A DNA stretch of 64,000 nucleotides from Panax quinquefolius (lineage: Eukaryota > Streptophyta > Magnoliopsida > Apiales > Araliaceae): assembly GCA_020205615.1 (NCBI GenBank), contig CM035156.1, positions 16,829,128 through 16,893,127 of the forward strand, written 5' to 3'. The notes beneath the pieces are model-generated. The model ran no database searches, was not told where the DNA came from, and saw only the letters and a program-made list of their open reading frames with translations. The first letter of the stretch is position 1. Each line of letters begins with the position of its first letter. Below are positions 22,496 through 36,330 of the stretch, piece after piece. A program made the translations under genes and the position numbers.

Positions 22496-24799
22496 TGTCC
22501 CCCCAAATTTAGGTATTCATCACCCATCTTTTCAACTTATAATGAGATTTAAATACAAACTTATTAACATAAAGGTGAGCTCAACTAAATATCGCCTACT
22601 AAGAAAACAAAAAGTCCTCATTAATATTATCACACTATTTCACGTATTAGTGAGGATAACTAATGCTATCTTCTTGTGACCATCAATAAATTATCATTAG
22701 TCTTCAACAAAGGGTGTTAAACCGACTAAGATAATGCAAATAAATTATCAATATAAATGTTAAACCCGATAAAATCATAAACAACCAGCTTTAATCATAT
22801 GGAATATGCAATCCATTAAAAGAGTCAAGTAGAAAATAAAATCTACTATCTTTTATGATTTTAAAAGGTTTTTCATCATCATATATATTTGAGACTCACT
22901 TTTAATAAATAATCCACATCATCGAATCACCCCTTGACTACTACCAAGGATATTCTTTAAGATCACGATCACAATTATTCCCGCACTACGCCCAAGAATA
23001 GTCAGTGTATTCATTAATGGTCATGATCATGCCAACAATCGCCCATCAATGCACTACTACCAATCGAGGATTTTTTTTTTTACCACATCATTTGTAACAT
23101 TACTACCATGATTACACCGAATAATCCTCGGTCATAATCATACCAAGTCCATCCATGCTCTACAAAAGCCATGTATTTACTTTAAAAAAAATATAAAAAT
23201 GAGGATGATGACAATGATATAAGAATTCAATAAAACAAGTTCAAGAATTATTTTATCCAGAATTTTTAACGTCCAAATTGTCAACACGATACTTCTTTGT
23301 AGAGTAAAATTCAAGAATGATCGTAAGAATATTTCCATGAAAAGATATCGATGAAACGCAAATATCAAGGATATTCTACTAATTTCATGGAGTATAAGTC
23401 AAAGTTTTAACCAACCGGGTATAATAAAGAATGGAATAACAAAAGAAATCACCATGCACGCAGATTGTGATGTATGTGTTATTCCAATGTAATAATAATA
23501 ATCTAACCAGTCGTGAAATTCACACCGATGTGATGTTCCAACAGAATAATAAAGATGGAACTGATCCGGTAAAACACATGCGATAGGATATTCCAATGTA
23601 ATGATAAAGATTTTAACCAGTCCTGTAAAACACACGCATGTGATGTTCCAATGTAATAATAAAAATTTTAACCAGTCCCCAGTAAAACACATGCATGTGA
23701 TGTTCCAAATGTAATAATAAAAGAATGTCACCAAGTATAGGTAAAATCACAGATAAAAGTTATTCCAATGTAATAAATAAGCAATGGAATAACATAAGGA
23801 TTTCACCAAGTATAGGTATGCCACGATGATACAAAAGTTATGATAGGTATGCCACTTTTTACAAAGTTATTCCAATGTAATAATAAAGAATGGAATAATG
23901 TAAGTTCTCTTCGCAAGAAGAAAGAATAACACCCTCACCGTAAAAAGAACCTAATATGTAAGTAATGAAGAAGAAGTAATACTCTTCTTCTTTTCTATAA
24001 CTTTCTCTATAGCTTTCTCTCTATAATTTTCTCTGTAGTTTCAAATGAATTCGTAAGAAAATAATGAAGGAACGAAGCTTCATTTATAGAAAATGGAATG
24101 CATAAGAATTAATCCATTAACTATCTGTATTGATTTACTTTAATCTGACTATCCATATTTAAAGAAAAATCTTTAAATAAAATATAATATATTCTATTTA
24201 TATAAAAACATTTTACTATGCAAACACTATACGCAAAACACTACGCAAAAACACTACGATAATAAAATATAATATATTTTATTTATAAAATAACTTTAAT
24301 AAAGTATTCTGCTTTATATATAAAGATGTTTCGCTTTTATTACGTTAATAATACTTATAAAAACAAAACGTCATTATCGCTATAATAATTCATATTATTA
24401 ATCGACAATAATGGAATCAAACCAAGTGACTTCTCACATAAGATCAATAATCAATACCGCAAGCTACTACGCAACCACACGACATCGTACTTTTTACTAC
24501 CGAAAGTAGTTCAACAAGATCAACCAGTGAAACTTCCGCCGTTATTTCAATAAAATATTTTTGTCTTTTTTCAATCCGACAATAATTTCATTAGGTCCAC
24601 CAATGATTGAGTCATTGTATTTAATATTCCCCTCGCTAAACCGAATATTCCCACCAATCAATATAATATAACCACTCAGATACTTTTCAAAAAATTTATA
24701 AATATTACCCACAACTATAACATTATATCAAATTATTCCATAATATTCAAAATAATATTTATAAAATTCATCTTTATTTATAAAACCTCGGGTCTTACA
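22496..24799 (-). repeat. 3' LTR of gypsy A2
   Basis: It runs from TGTAAGACCCG (minus strand, at 24799) to the eroded end near 22496 (TTTGGGGGGACA). The internal GTAAAACACATGC repeats lie at 23500-23720. The CT-rich leader is near 23980-24030. A polypurine AAGGGAGGT (minus strand) abuts it at about 24800-24810. Confidence 0.85.
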
Positions 24800-27700
24800 A
24801 CCTCCCTTCTTATGAAATTTCGCCTCAAATTAGGGTACGACTGTATGTCAAGAGGTAAGGATACCTTGATTTCATTTCGATTCTAACTCCCAAGTCATTT
24901 CCTCAACATCGTGGTTCCTCCACAAAACTTCGACTGAGGTATAACCTCGAGCGTAGAATATGTTCCTTCTTATCCAAAATTTGAACAGAACCTCTTCATA
25001 CGCCAAATCTTCCGCTATTTCGTCCTATTCTAACTCAATAATATGGTTCGGTCTTTCACATATTTACGTAATATGGATACGTGAAAAACGTTATGAACAC
25101 GAGACATATTCACAGAAAGTCGAGTCTATAGGCTACGCCCTACTCGATCGAGGATTAAAATGGACCGATGAATCGAGGATTAAGTTTCTCTCTTTCCAAA
25201 TCTTGTAACTCCTTTCCATGGAGCAACTTTTAACAACACACGATCTCCTATATCAATTCCACGCCCTTTCGATGAAGATCAAGATAACTCTTTTCACGAT
25301 TTTGTGAGGTTTTTATACGTCATTTGATCGTTTCAATCTTTTTCCGTAGTCATACGCATTAACTCCTATTCCCAACAACGTTGCTTTCACCCACCTCATC
25401 CCAAAGATAATCGAGAACGACACTTTCTTCCATACAACGCTCGAATGGAGCCATGCCAATACTTGCTGATAATCTGCCTGTTGTAGAAAACTCCACCAAT
25501 GGTAAAAAACTTGTCCCAACTCCCTCAAATCAAGAACACGTAGTCTTAATAGATCTTCAAGAGTTCAATAGTCCTCCGATCGTCTCCGTCTGTCTCGAGG
25601 ATGATATGCCGAAGCTAAATCGTAAGTCCGCGCTCATAGCTTTTTGCAAACTAACCCAAAATCGTGAAGTGAATCTTGGTCTCGATCGAAACTATGGATA
25701 CCGCAAGATACCATGCGCAGCCACAATCTCGCTTATGTATATACGAAGCAAGACGCTCAAGTGTATAAGTTTCTCAGATTTGGTAAGAAATGAGCAGACT
25801 TGGTCAATCTATCAACAATGACCCAAATCGCATCAACGCCTCGAGAAACCTTAGAAGACCCCAGAATCGAAATCCATGGTAATGTGCTCCTACTTCCATT
25901 CTCGAATTTCAAGTGGTTGCAATGGACCTTTTGGTACTTGATGCCCGCTTTAACTCGCCGACAAGTTAGACACCTCGAGATAAACAAATACTTATCTCCT
26001 CTTCATATCGCTTCCACCAAAATGTATGATTTAATATCACGATACATTTTGGTACTCCTGTGATGGATTGCAAATGGTGTGTCAGGCGCCCATCATGATA
26101 TTATACTTAAATCGTGGTCGTTAGAACACAAAGTCCGGAGTCGACTCAAGTATTCCTTCTTCATCGATTCTTGCTTCCTCGATAAGACCTCTCAGACTTT
26201 CTTTTTCATACGATCGCCTCCAGTCCGTAGCTCGAGCAAATTTTAACTTTATCGATTAAAGCCTGCTCTACTCAGATATTCGCTATCATCACACGCGTCC
26301 CTCGAGTCTTTAACTCTATCTCCATCCTTTGCAAGTCACACAAAATGGGCCTTTCAGGTCGACAATAACGCACTCGCATTTCTGCATACGATCTTCTACT
26401 CAATGCATCACCACCACGCTCGCTTTTCCGTGATGGTATCGATGGTATGATCATAATCTTTCAATAGCTTCAAGCCAACGTCGTTGTCGCATGTCGAGTT
26501 CCTTTTGAGTGAAGAAATATTTCGAGGCTTTTACGATCCGTAAAGATCTCCACTTTCTCCCCATACAAGTAATGCCTCCAAATTTTAAGTGTGAAGATAA
26601 CAAATGCTAACCCGCATCACGAGTAGGATAATTCCTCTCATATTCTTTCGAGTTGTCATGAGGCATAGCTATAACTTTTTCCATGTCAGATAAGAACACA
26701 TCCCAACCCCTTTCTCAAGCATCACCAGAGATGACAAATCCTCCGAGCCAAATGGTATCACGTAACAAAATAAATAAGTCTCTTCGAAGTTCTTGAAAAC
26801 TCTTCTCACATTCTTCGCCCCAACCGAACTTTCAGATCTTTTTCGAGTCACCGAAATAATGGAGTAATGATTCGAGAAAATCCTTCCACGAATCTCCGAT
26901 AATAACCAAATTTAAACCGAGAAAGCTACGATTCTTAATCGATTTAGGTTGTTCCCAAATGAATAATAGCTTCAATCTTCACGTCAATGATATTCCACGA
27001 CTTGATACCACGCGCCCAAGGAATGCTACTTCTTCTTCAGCCGTAACTCGTGATTTCTTCAACTCGCATAAAGCTTATATTCACGGCTTTTGGAGTGTCA
27101 CTTCAAGTGTTGCTTTCACGATCTTCACTATTTTGGAATAAATAAGGATGTCATCAATAAAGACGACCACAAAGTGATCTAAATATTCTTCAATACTTGG
27201 CTCATCATATCCATGAAGGCAAAGAGAGCATTAGTCAATCCAAAGGATACGACTAGAATTCATAATGCCCGCATCGAAGTTCCGAAAGTCGCTTTGGAAT
27301 GTCACGGCTCTAATCTTCAATCGGTGATATCCTAACGAAGATCAATCTTTGAAAAGAATTTGCCTCAGAATCGGGTCAAACAGTCATCAATACGCGGCAA
27401 TGGATACCTATTTTTGATGGTGACATGATTCAACTCCCGATAATCAATACAAAGTCGCATACTCCCATCTTTTCTTCTTCACGAATGTAATGTGAGCACC
27501 CCAAGAGAAGTACTTTAGGACGAATAAAGCCAATGTCTAACAATTCCCTCGCATTGGGTCTTTAACTCCCAAGTTCAATAGAGCCATTCGATATGGGCTT
27601 TGAAATAGATTTTGTACTGTGTTCAAGGTCGATACAAAATTCAATTTCACGCCTGGGTAGCCGTAAGTTCTTCTGAATACGTCAGAAATTTATTAACAAT

Positions 27701-29566
27701 AGAAATATCGCCAAAAATCGATTTATTTTTTTTTAAATCAGATACGAGCTAAGAAAGCTCGACATCCATTTTTCAATAAACGAATAGCTTTTATGGCTCG
27801 AGACGACCGTGATTGATTTTAATGGTTTGTCGTTTGAATTCAAGATAATAGGTCGATTAGGAATACGAAAGCTAACAACCTTACGAAAAACAATCAATTT
27901 TTGCATGATAAGTAGTTAACCAATCAATCCTTGTAATCACGCCAAATGCAAGTATTTTTAATGAAATAAGATCGACAGTAATGTGAGGGTACCGATTCGA
28001 ACCAAACAAGACTTATAAACAAAGTGGATGTAATGAAGGTTTCTCCCAACTGAGTTTCCACAGATAAGTCAAAGTCTAATTTCTCCTGAGTCAAATTTAA
28101 TCGATGAGCGCAAGTAGAGAAATAAAAGAATGGGTAGAACCCCAGATCAAATAAAGTGTAGATTTCATTGAGTTTATGATAAGCTTACCCGATGATGACC
28201 TCATTCAAGTTCCTCGCTTCTCCTGGGAGGTCACAACAAACGCCTCCTCAGACCACCGGTTTTCGACTTTTCCGACTACTGGTGCTCCATCCTAGTTGAA
28301 TTTGTCTTGAAACGACAAAATCGAGCTAAGTGACCTTCTTCCACAATTATAACACGCTTGACTAAGCATGGCACAGCTTCGACCGATGTGTCCCTCTTCT
28401 CCGTGATTCAAGCATACGATAGTGGTCTTTCTCCTTCCTTAACAACGGTGTGTCAGGCCGACGCTCTTTCCATTATCATTGAATCTCCGCTTTCGAAATG
28501 TCCATTCTTATTGTTGGGCCCGATTACCACCGGTGGTTACCATATCCGCCCGCTGATTCCTCCACGCTTGTTGTCACCGCTCACGACTACTCACCGGTAT
28601 TATAACTTTGCTTACCGCTTCTTTTTAGTCATAGGACTGACTATATCGCTTCCACTAATCGAGCCCTATTTACAACATCCAATACAAACACAGCTTTACG
28701 AGAAATAAGATGTCGACGATTCCCACTTCAAACCTCTTAAAACATTCGCCCATTCTCTTCATTATCCACCAAGTGGGACGAAACCGTGATAACTCCGCAA
28801 ATTTTGCCTCATCATGACACACTGGCCATATTGTTTTGTTCCAACTTGATAAACTCCACCTCCTTCATGTGGCGTAATACTTTCGTGAAAGTATTTGTCG
28901 TTGAATGCCTCTCGAACTTCTCCCAAGATATCTTCAAGACAAAGAAGTCGAGTACGCTTTTACCGATTCCCACCAAAGAATCGCCCTCCGGCAATAACAT
29001 AAAGCGCGTAGAAGGGAACCTTTCGCTTCCTGAAGATCCCAAGACATCAAATATCTTGTAATCATTTTATCCACGCTTCCGCCAAGTGGTTTTCGCTTCC
29101 CTTAAACTCCGGTGGTCCCAAATTCTCAATTGTTTAATGGTGACCACCGAGAGTTTTCCGTGTTTCCACCCCACGCTTTTGGATGAGTCGCCTCACCATT
29201 GTCAGATAAATCGTATAAAGCCTCCTAACATTCGATCATTCATCATTTGGTCAAGGTTGTTGTTGTTCGCGAGGATCACGCCGCTTTCCCGATGCACATT
29301 ATCCTCGATTATCGATATGTGGTGAATCAACGATCGCTCAGGCTCCATCATATATTCTCAACATTCTCGATGTCATTTTCAGATATCGCCACAAAACAAA
29401 AGATTAATCGACATTTAACAATTATCTTTATATTCTCGACCGACCAATAAAATAAAGACAAAACTTAGTAGATCATATACTAGCGAAGGTATTCCCCTGC
29501 CTCCCCCTCCTAGTACTTTTTTCTCACATCTTAGCTGTGGATCATATCCCTTAGCTCGATATTAAC
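24800..29566 (-). pseudogene. gag-pol: gag-pol of gypsy A2, frame-broken
   Basis: In the minus direction, gag is at about 29400-28350. A zinc-knuckle region follows near 28340, then protease at about 28000-27700. Reverse transcriptase follows, with the active-site block [11 protein letters not shown] (its two Asp codons at 27150-27155), then RNase H at about 26750-26450. Integrase includes CLTCRRVKAG and IWVIVDRLTKSAHF at 25757-25987, and a C-terminal tail ends near 24900. Family knowledge: these enzymes copy the RNA into DNA and insert it into the genome. Stops and frameshifts occur every few hundred bases, so no complete polyprotein can be read as written. Confidence 0.85.
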
Positions 29567-31978
29567 CGCGACGCCCCAAAATTAGTATACATCACCCATC
29601 TCTGGGTCGCCACTTACATGGTATGTAATTTAAATACAACTTATTAACATAATCAAAGTGGTAATAATACGACATAAACTCATGAGTTTAAATACAAATA
29701 TCGCTCTACTAGATATTATACAAACTCAAACAAAAGTCCTCATTATAATTATTATCACACTATTTCACGTAATAGTGAGGACTACTAATGCTATCTTCAG
29801 ACCATCACTGCTTCCCGACTGTCTCAAATTTATATTCTCATTTCCTCAAGAGAATAAAGTGAAGAAAGCAAGTGAGCTCAACTAGCCCAAAGAAGAAATA
29901 TTATGACTAAGATAATGCAAAATAAATTATCAATAGTTTTCAACAATGTTAAACCGATAAAATACAATAGTACAACCAGCTTTAATCATAATTTAATATG
30001 CAATCCATTAAAAGAGTCAAGTAGAAAATAAAATCTACTATCTTTTATGATTTTAAAAGGTTTTTCATCATCATTATAAATTTAGAGACTCACTTTTAAT
30101 AAATAATCCACATCATCGAATCACCCCGCACTACTACCAAGGATATTCTTTAAGATCACGATCACAATTATTCCCGCACTACTACCAAGAATAGTCAGTA
30201 TTCATTAATGGTCATGATCATGCCAACAATCGCCCATCAATGCACTACTACCAATCGAGGATTTTTTTTCACATCATTTGTAATATTACTACCATGATTA
30301 CACCGAATAATCCTCGGTCATAATCATACCAAGTCCATCCATGCTCTACAAAAGCCATGTATTTACTTTTAAAAAAATATAAAACGAGGATGATGACAAT
30401 GATATAAGAATTCAATAAAACAAGTTCAAGAATTATTTTATCCAGAATTTTTAACGTCCAAATCACAACATGATATTTCTTTGTGAGTAAAATTCAAGAA
30501 TGATCGTAAGAATATTTCCATGAAAAGATATCGATGAAACGCAAATATCAAGGATATTCTACTAATTTCATGGAGTATAAAGTCAAAGTTTTAACTAACC
30601 GGGTATAATAAAGAATGGAATAACAAAAGAAATCACCACGCACGCAGATTGCATGATGTATGTGTTATTCCAATGTAATAATAATAATCTAACCAGTCGT
30701 GTGAAATTCACAATCGGCGTGATGTTCCAATGTAATAATAAAGATGGAACCAGATCCTGGTAAAACACATGATAGGATATTCCAATGAATGATAAAGATT
30801 TTAACCAGTCCTAAAAAACACATGCTGTGATGTTCCAACAGAATAATAATAAAAATTAACTGTGTCCTGTAAAACACACGCATGTGATGTTCCAAATGTA
30901 ATAATAAAAGAATGTCACCAAGTATAGGTAAATCACAGATATACAAAGTTATTCCAATGTAATAAATAAGCAATGGAATAACATAAGATTTCACCAAGTA
31001 TAGGTACGCCGCCACAGATAAAAGTTATGTATAGTAGATGCCACTTTTACAAAGTTATTCCAATGTAATAATAAAGGAATGGAATAATGTAAGTTCTCTT
31101 CAAGAAGAAAAATAACACCCTTTTACCGTAAAAAAGAACCTAATATAAGAAGTAAAGAAGTAGCGAATAATACTCTTTCTTCTTTCTATAACTTTCTCTA
31201 TATACTTCTCTCTATAATTTTCTCTGTAGTTTCAATGAATTCGTAAGAAAATAATGAAGGAACGAGCTTTCTATTTATAGGAAAATGGAATGATAAGAAT
31301 TAATCCATGAACTATTCCAGATTGATTTACTTTAATCGATTTTCCCATATTTAAAGAAAAAATCTTTTAAATAAAATATAATATATTCTATTTATATAAA
31401 AACATTTTACTATGCAAACACTATGCAAAAAACACTACGCAAAACACTACGATAATAAAATATAATATATTTTATTTATAAAATAACTTTAATAAAGTAT
31501 TCTCATTTTATATAAAGATGTTTCGCTTTATTACGTTAATAATACGAATAAAACAAAACGTCATTATCGCTATAATAATTCATATTATTAATCGACAATA
31601 ATGGAATCAAACTAAGTGACTTTCTCACATAAGCATCAATAATCAATACCGTGTGCTACTACGCAACCACACGACATCGTATTTTTTACTACCGAGTAGT
31701 TCAACAAGATTAACCAGAAACTTCCGCCGTTATTTCAATAAAATATTTTTGTCTTTTTCTCAATCCGACAATAATTTCATTGTGGGTCCACCAATGATTG
31801 AGCCATTGTATTTAATATTCCCCGCTAAACCGAATATTCCCACCAATCGAATATAATATAACCACTTGATACTTTGCAAAATTTATAAATATTACCCACA
31901 ACTATAACATTATATCAAATTATTCCATAATATTCAAAAATAATATTTATAGAAAATTCATCTTTATTTATTCTTACA
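29567..31978 (-). repeat. 5' LTR of gypsy A2
   Basis: 2412 bp, closely similar to 22496-24799 across its length. The inner boundary is followed in the minus direction by TTAATATCGAGC, a degraded form of the initiator-Met tRNA primer site TGGTATCGAGC that is intact in gypsy B. Confidence 0.85.
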
Positions 31979-32704
31979 CTTTGGCAACCATGAAACAACT
32001 AAGATCAAGGGTCGATTGAAGTAGGATTTATTTTAATTCTGCACTTTATATAATCATGAAATCAGAAATTCTAGACATTAAAGTTAAAAGGTGTGGTATT
32101 GGCACAACAAAACCAAAAGGAAGCATAAGTAAAATTTCCAGAATATGACGAGAAGTTTCAACATTCACATCTTATTTCTGAAAACTAATAAAATCAAATT
32201 ATACATATGCTTTACAACAAATAAGCTATAATTAGTCTTTGTTCCTAGCTACTACAACATTAAATAGCCAATGATATATACAAGACTATAAGTGTCCGCT
32301 ACCTTGCAACAATCTCACACTGTGAATATAGTTACAAATCATGGGTTGAGGTAACAAACTGATATTCATTATTTGATCCTCACTCAACTCTATAGCATTT
32401 ACTTCATAATATGGCAGATAAATGCCGCATATGCATAACTAATTTTTTGAAATTCAGTAAGCAAACGATAGTATTTAATTTCTTTGACCACTAATTGATC
32501 AAGTTACATATGGTTAAGCATCATGAAATCTTTCAATTCACATTTTCATGTCTAAGATGGCAGGGGTTATATTTAGTGTCAATTTCAAACAAGGCTTCTC
32601 ATTTTGTATCAAAAGAAACTTATATTGTAAGTTTTGGTGTCAATCTCTAAGCATAAAAAGAAATTGATGATACTTAAGTGGACTTAACAAATTCAGTAGC
32701 ATAC

Positions 32705-33616
32705 CTACCACACTGGAATGTTCTCAGAACCAGTAAGAAGCTCTTTCATGAGATGAGGTTGCTCTTTATTATTCGCCAACATGCTCTCCCATTGATGAAA
32801 AGTAGACTGCAATTTATCAATCTGACCAAGCAAGTAATCATCAAATGCTAGGATAGATATTGGGCAAAAGAATTTATTGCATGATAATATATAAATCATA
32901 CATTAAGGCTTTTAATTCAAAAGTTAAAGTTTAAAATAGTAGGAATTTGGAACGAACTTACAGAATCTTGAATCTTCTCCTTTACACTGTAAAATGGAAC
33001 ATGGGCTGAAAGACATTTTCGTAGCTTAAATGCACATTTACATTACTATCCAATATTCTTCCATAACTATACCAAGCCAAAATACTTTGTGAGACAATAC
33101 TTAATACCCACGCAGCAATAATTCTAAAAAAAACACAAATGTAGCACGCTCATTATAATTTCAGTAATTAATTTCTCACCATTTACATAAAATATTTAAA
33201 ATTCGCAAATTACAATATGAAACTCAAAATCAAGCTTTCAAAGTGGTATGTTTTCATTACACCCCCTAAATATATTTTTCCCAAATATATACCCAATTCA
33301 ATTTAAAACTAAACTACTTAGCAAAAAAAATAAATTAAAACTAAACTCACCCTCCAGATTAATTAGATGTTCCAAAAAATTATATAATTCACATCTCGAT
33401 GAGTTATTTTTCCAAAACACAATTTCAATCCCCAATTTTTCACTCATTAAATCCCTAAAATAGTTAAGAGTTTCAAAAATACCCAAATCAATTCGAAATT
33501 CCATAAAATAAAATTAGGACTCGGAAGGACTCACCCAAGAAAGAAGTTACGAAAAGACGGCGGTAACCAGCGGCAGAGATGAAGATGGTGGCGGTGGTGC
33601 TCTTTCGTTGCCGCAT
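32705..33616 (-). CDS. Small three-exon gene of unknown function, possibly organelle-targeted or a gene relic
   Basis: I do not recognise the family. Exon 1 (33535-33616) begins MRQRKSTTATIFISAAGYRR, Arg/Ser/Thr-rich without acids, like a mitochondrial presequence, and ends at the donor GTGAGT. Exon 2 (32962-33005) joins in phase and gives HVPFYSVKEKIQDS, ending at GTAAGT. Exon 3 (32705-32847) has an AG acceptor and contains FDDYLLGQIDKLQSTFHQWE and a stop after ENIPVW. The phase from exon 2 into exon 3 is off by one for this frame, so the acceptor is non-standard, a base is miscalled, or the copy is dead. Downstream minus sequence to 31979 could be its 3' UTR. The GC-rich upstream part (33540-33790) looks like a 5' leader. 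Confidence 0.45.
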
Positions 33617-33800
33617 AGGAGGCCTATGGGGATAGATCGTAGTGTGATGGTGGGGGTTGTGCTCTTCCGTTCCACTTTTCTCTGCTTTCTTTTTGCCGAT
33701 CTTTACCCAACTTCTCCCTCGTTCCTCTATCTAAGCTCTGGAGTCTAAAGTCAAGAGGCAATACCCCTCGAGGCCTCGATCCACAACGCACAGGCTCTCG

Positions 33801-34128
33801 GTAAAATTAATTATGGATTCTTAAAAGCTTTTGAATAGCATATACTCTCTTTTAAAATATTTTAAATTATAAGATTAATATTAATTTTTAAAATTAATTT
33901 AAAATATTTTTAAATTAATAATTTAAATAATTCATTAAAAATTATTAGATAATAAATTTTACACTGAGTAATATTTTATAAATAATTTATCAAATTAAAA
34001 AAATTATGTCAATTTACTACCGTGATAAAAATATTATTTGAATTAATTTATTAAATTGTTATAATTGATCACAGTTTACTTAACCGTGACAATATTAGGG
34101 CGACAATTACCCTCATTTTTTTGTAGTG
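33801..34128. mobile_element. Possible right terminus of a CACTA-type transposon
   Basis: The sequence ends ...CCTCATTTTTTTGTAGTG at 34128, the complement of CACTACAAAAAAATGAGG. CACTACAAAAAAA is a typical plant CACTA end. Degenerate CGTGACAAT/GGGCGACAATT words just inside (34083-34108) would fit subterminal repeats. No matching left end was found, so this is a fragment or a chance match. Confidence 0.35.
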
Positions 34129-35339
34129 GACGTAGTTATAGTAATAAAATTAAATTTGTAGGGACAAAAAGACATAATTTGAGAGACAACCTCAATAGCA
34201 TTATTTTCTCCCATCTCCCTTAATAATATAATATAGATAATAATATTTACATAATAAATAATATTATTAGTCCACACAAAATGTATGTATTATAGGGTGA
34301 TGAGTTGGGCTGGACTGTTTAAACCGGCCGAGTCCAAACCACTTTTACTCTGGTAGTCCAAATGTTTTTAACATAATTTAATCATTTTAAACAGACACTG
34401 CACATGTTTTATTATGGCGTAAATGACAATAAAAATTTACAAATTCTGATTAAAATTATCTGGGCCTATACTTATGGATCAACCTGGGCCTATACTTCAT
34501 TGCCTTAGCTCACGAAATAAATATAGATCACTCATTTTTTTCTGAATTATATTGGAAAAAAAAATCATCTTTCTTTCGACCTACGTATTGACATTATATC
34601 ATATATTTTGAGACACTATTATTCATTTGATTGTTATAATTATAATATGATCAGAAAGCTAGTAAACCTCTTGTTTCTTAATTGTCGGATTATCACTATA
34701 ATCTCAGTAAATATTCATGAACATAGTCAGGGGGTAATATTGGGACCTTAGGCCTTGTTTACAAGGATAACACTAGAAAGAAATATGACTATTAATCATA
34801 AATTGCTTTTTATTTCTAAAATTAACTATTAGTCCCCATAATAAAATGTATTGGAATGGAGGACTATTTTAATACCATATTTTATCATTTGCGATTAAAA
34901 TTTATGAACAAAAAAAAAGTATTTGTTGTATTTTATTTTGTCCATCTATGCTCATATTATTGAGAATATGACCTCTTTGTTATTATTGAATAAAAGTATA
35001 AGTATGAGATTATTTTAAATTATGCCATGAATAAATTCACTTTAAACAAACAAGTGATTAAGACTATTTAATCTTAAAATTAATAATCTTCAGAAGTTTG
35101 GATTATAATTGATGGGAATAAAATTTTGGATACATGACATAAACATAATTCTTACTTAAATTTTTAAGACTAAATATTACTATTAGTTAAAGTCGATAAT
35201 AATAGGTTCAGTACGTTCGTCCATCACCATAGCCTAATTTATCTTTATTTTTATTCTATTTATTTGGACAAAGTTAATAATAATAATAAATAATAATTAA
35301 AAAAAAAGTTATCGTATTGGGCTAATCTAGACCAACAAT
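34129..35339. other. Intergenic AT-rich region; no gene seen
   Basis: No coding potential and no splice-supported exons. The word GGCCTTGTTTACAAGG near 34751 resembles a transposon end, but no partner was confirmed. Confidence 0.5.
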
Positions 35340-35570
35340 GCTATTATCATATAAAAAATGGTCCTTAACATTAATATACAACAATTATAACATAATTACA
35401 AAAATAAAACACACAAAACATAATTACAAAAATAAAACAACACAATAATAAAGTTGGTAACATCACGCATTACGCGTGGCTTACTAAATATGTCCTATCT
35501 AACAATAACCGCTCCTAAAATCAAGCAACCAAACAACATGCAACTTTGATATCGGAAAAGGCCAAATCTT

Positions 35571-35830
35571 CTGTCGACGATTGCCTTTATACTCACCTCT
35601 GAGATCGCGTCAAAAATATACGATCGGAGAAGACGAAATAGTATACAAAATCAACATCTACTTCAAGTTCAGTAACCATAAACAATCACAACAACTCTGA
35701 TCGCGACAAACATCTAAGATCTAAGATCTTCGGTCGACGATTGCCTTTCCACTCACCTCTGAGATCGCGACAAACATCTAAGATCGGAGAAGACGAAATA
35801 GTATACAAAATCATCATCTACTTCAAGAAC
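35571..35830. repeat. Tandem duplication near the left end of MULE-2, period 160 bp
   Basis: GTCGACGATTGCCTTT followed by ACTCACCTCTGAGATCGCG occurs at 35573 and again at 35733. GGAGAAGACGAAATAGTATAC is also duplicated. Only two copies are present. Confidence 0.75.
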
Positions 35831-36008
35831 GATGACTAAAAAACAATCACAAAGAATATCGATACAATTACGAACAATTGAGGTATGTGTTTTTCAAGTT
35901 CGTATGCATATAGTTACCTGTGGTTACTACGGTATTCATATGGTTACTGAGTCACACTTAAAATGGTTACTACAAAAAACATTACTGTCAACTGCAACTT
36001 TTGGTGAC

Positions 36009-36330
36009 TTCCTACTGTTGTTTTGGTTACTGTATAACAATATATTGTTCAATGTTGTCTTGGATACTATCAAATACTAGTTTGGTTAGTGTATGACAAT
36101 ATGTTAGTTACGGCAAAATGATGTTTTGGTTACTTTGTAACATTATATTGCCTAATGTTTTCTTGGTTACTATATGACAATATGTTGGCTACTGTCTAAT
36201 GATATGTTGGTTACTTTGTAACATCATACTATATACTGATTTATTAGTTACTATGTAATGCTTCATAGTTTACTATGTAACAATATACTGGTATACGTCT
36301 AATAATTATATGTATATAGTTTCCTATGTA
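36009..36330 (+). repeat. GGTTACT repeat block 1 (plus orientation)
   Basis: Degenerate units alternate TTGGTTACTGTATGACAAT and TTGGTTACTTTGTAACATTA, each about 22 bp. They lie between the MULE-2 left end and the transposase. Confidence 0.75.

Larger units (their letters stand above)
22496..31978 (-). mobile_element. Gypsy A2: nearly full-length Ty3/gypsy retrotransposon
   Basis: The 9.5-kb element has a 5' LTR at 29567-31978 and a 3' LTR at 22496-24799 (minus orientation), with gag-pol between them in the Ty3/gypsy order, reverse transcriptase before integrase. LTR sequence is family A, shared with gypsy A1 and the solo LTR. The two LTRs differ by many small indels, and the outer ends have lost bases (TCTTACA at 31972-31978 lacks the GGG seen at 24790-24799). 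The 5-bp flanks GATTT and CTTTG do not match, so the target duplication is lost or the ends are eroded. Confidence 0.9.

Noticed and set aside
22491..31983. Target duplication for gypsy A2
   Set aside because: The flanks GATTT and CTTTG do not match and the LTR ends are eroded, so none is claimed.
34739..35160. MITE suggested by GGCCTTGTTTAC
   Set aside because: No convincing inverted partner or target duplication was found at the other side.
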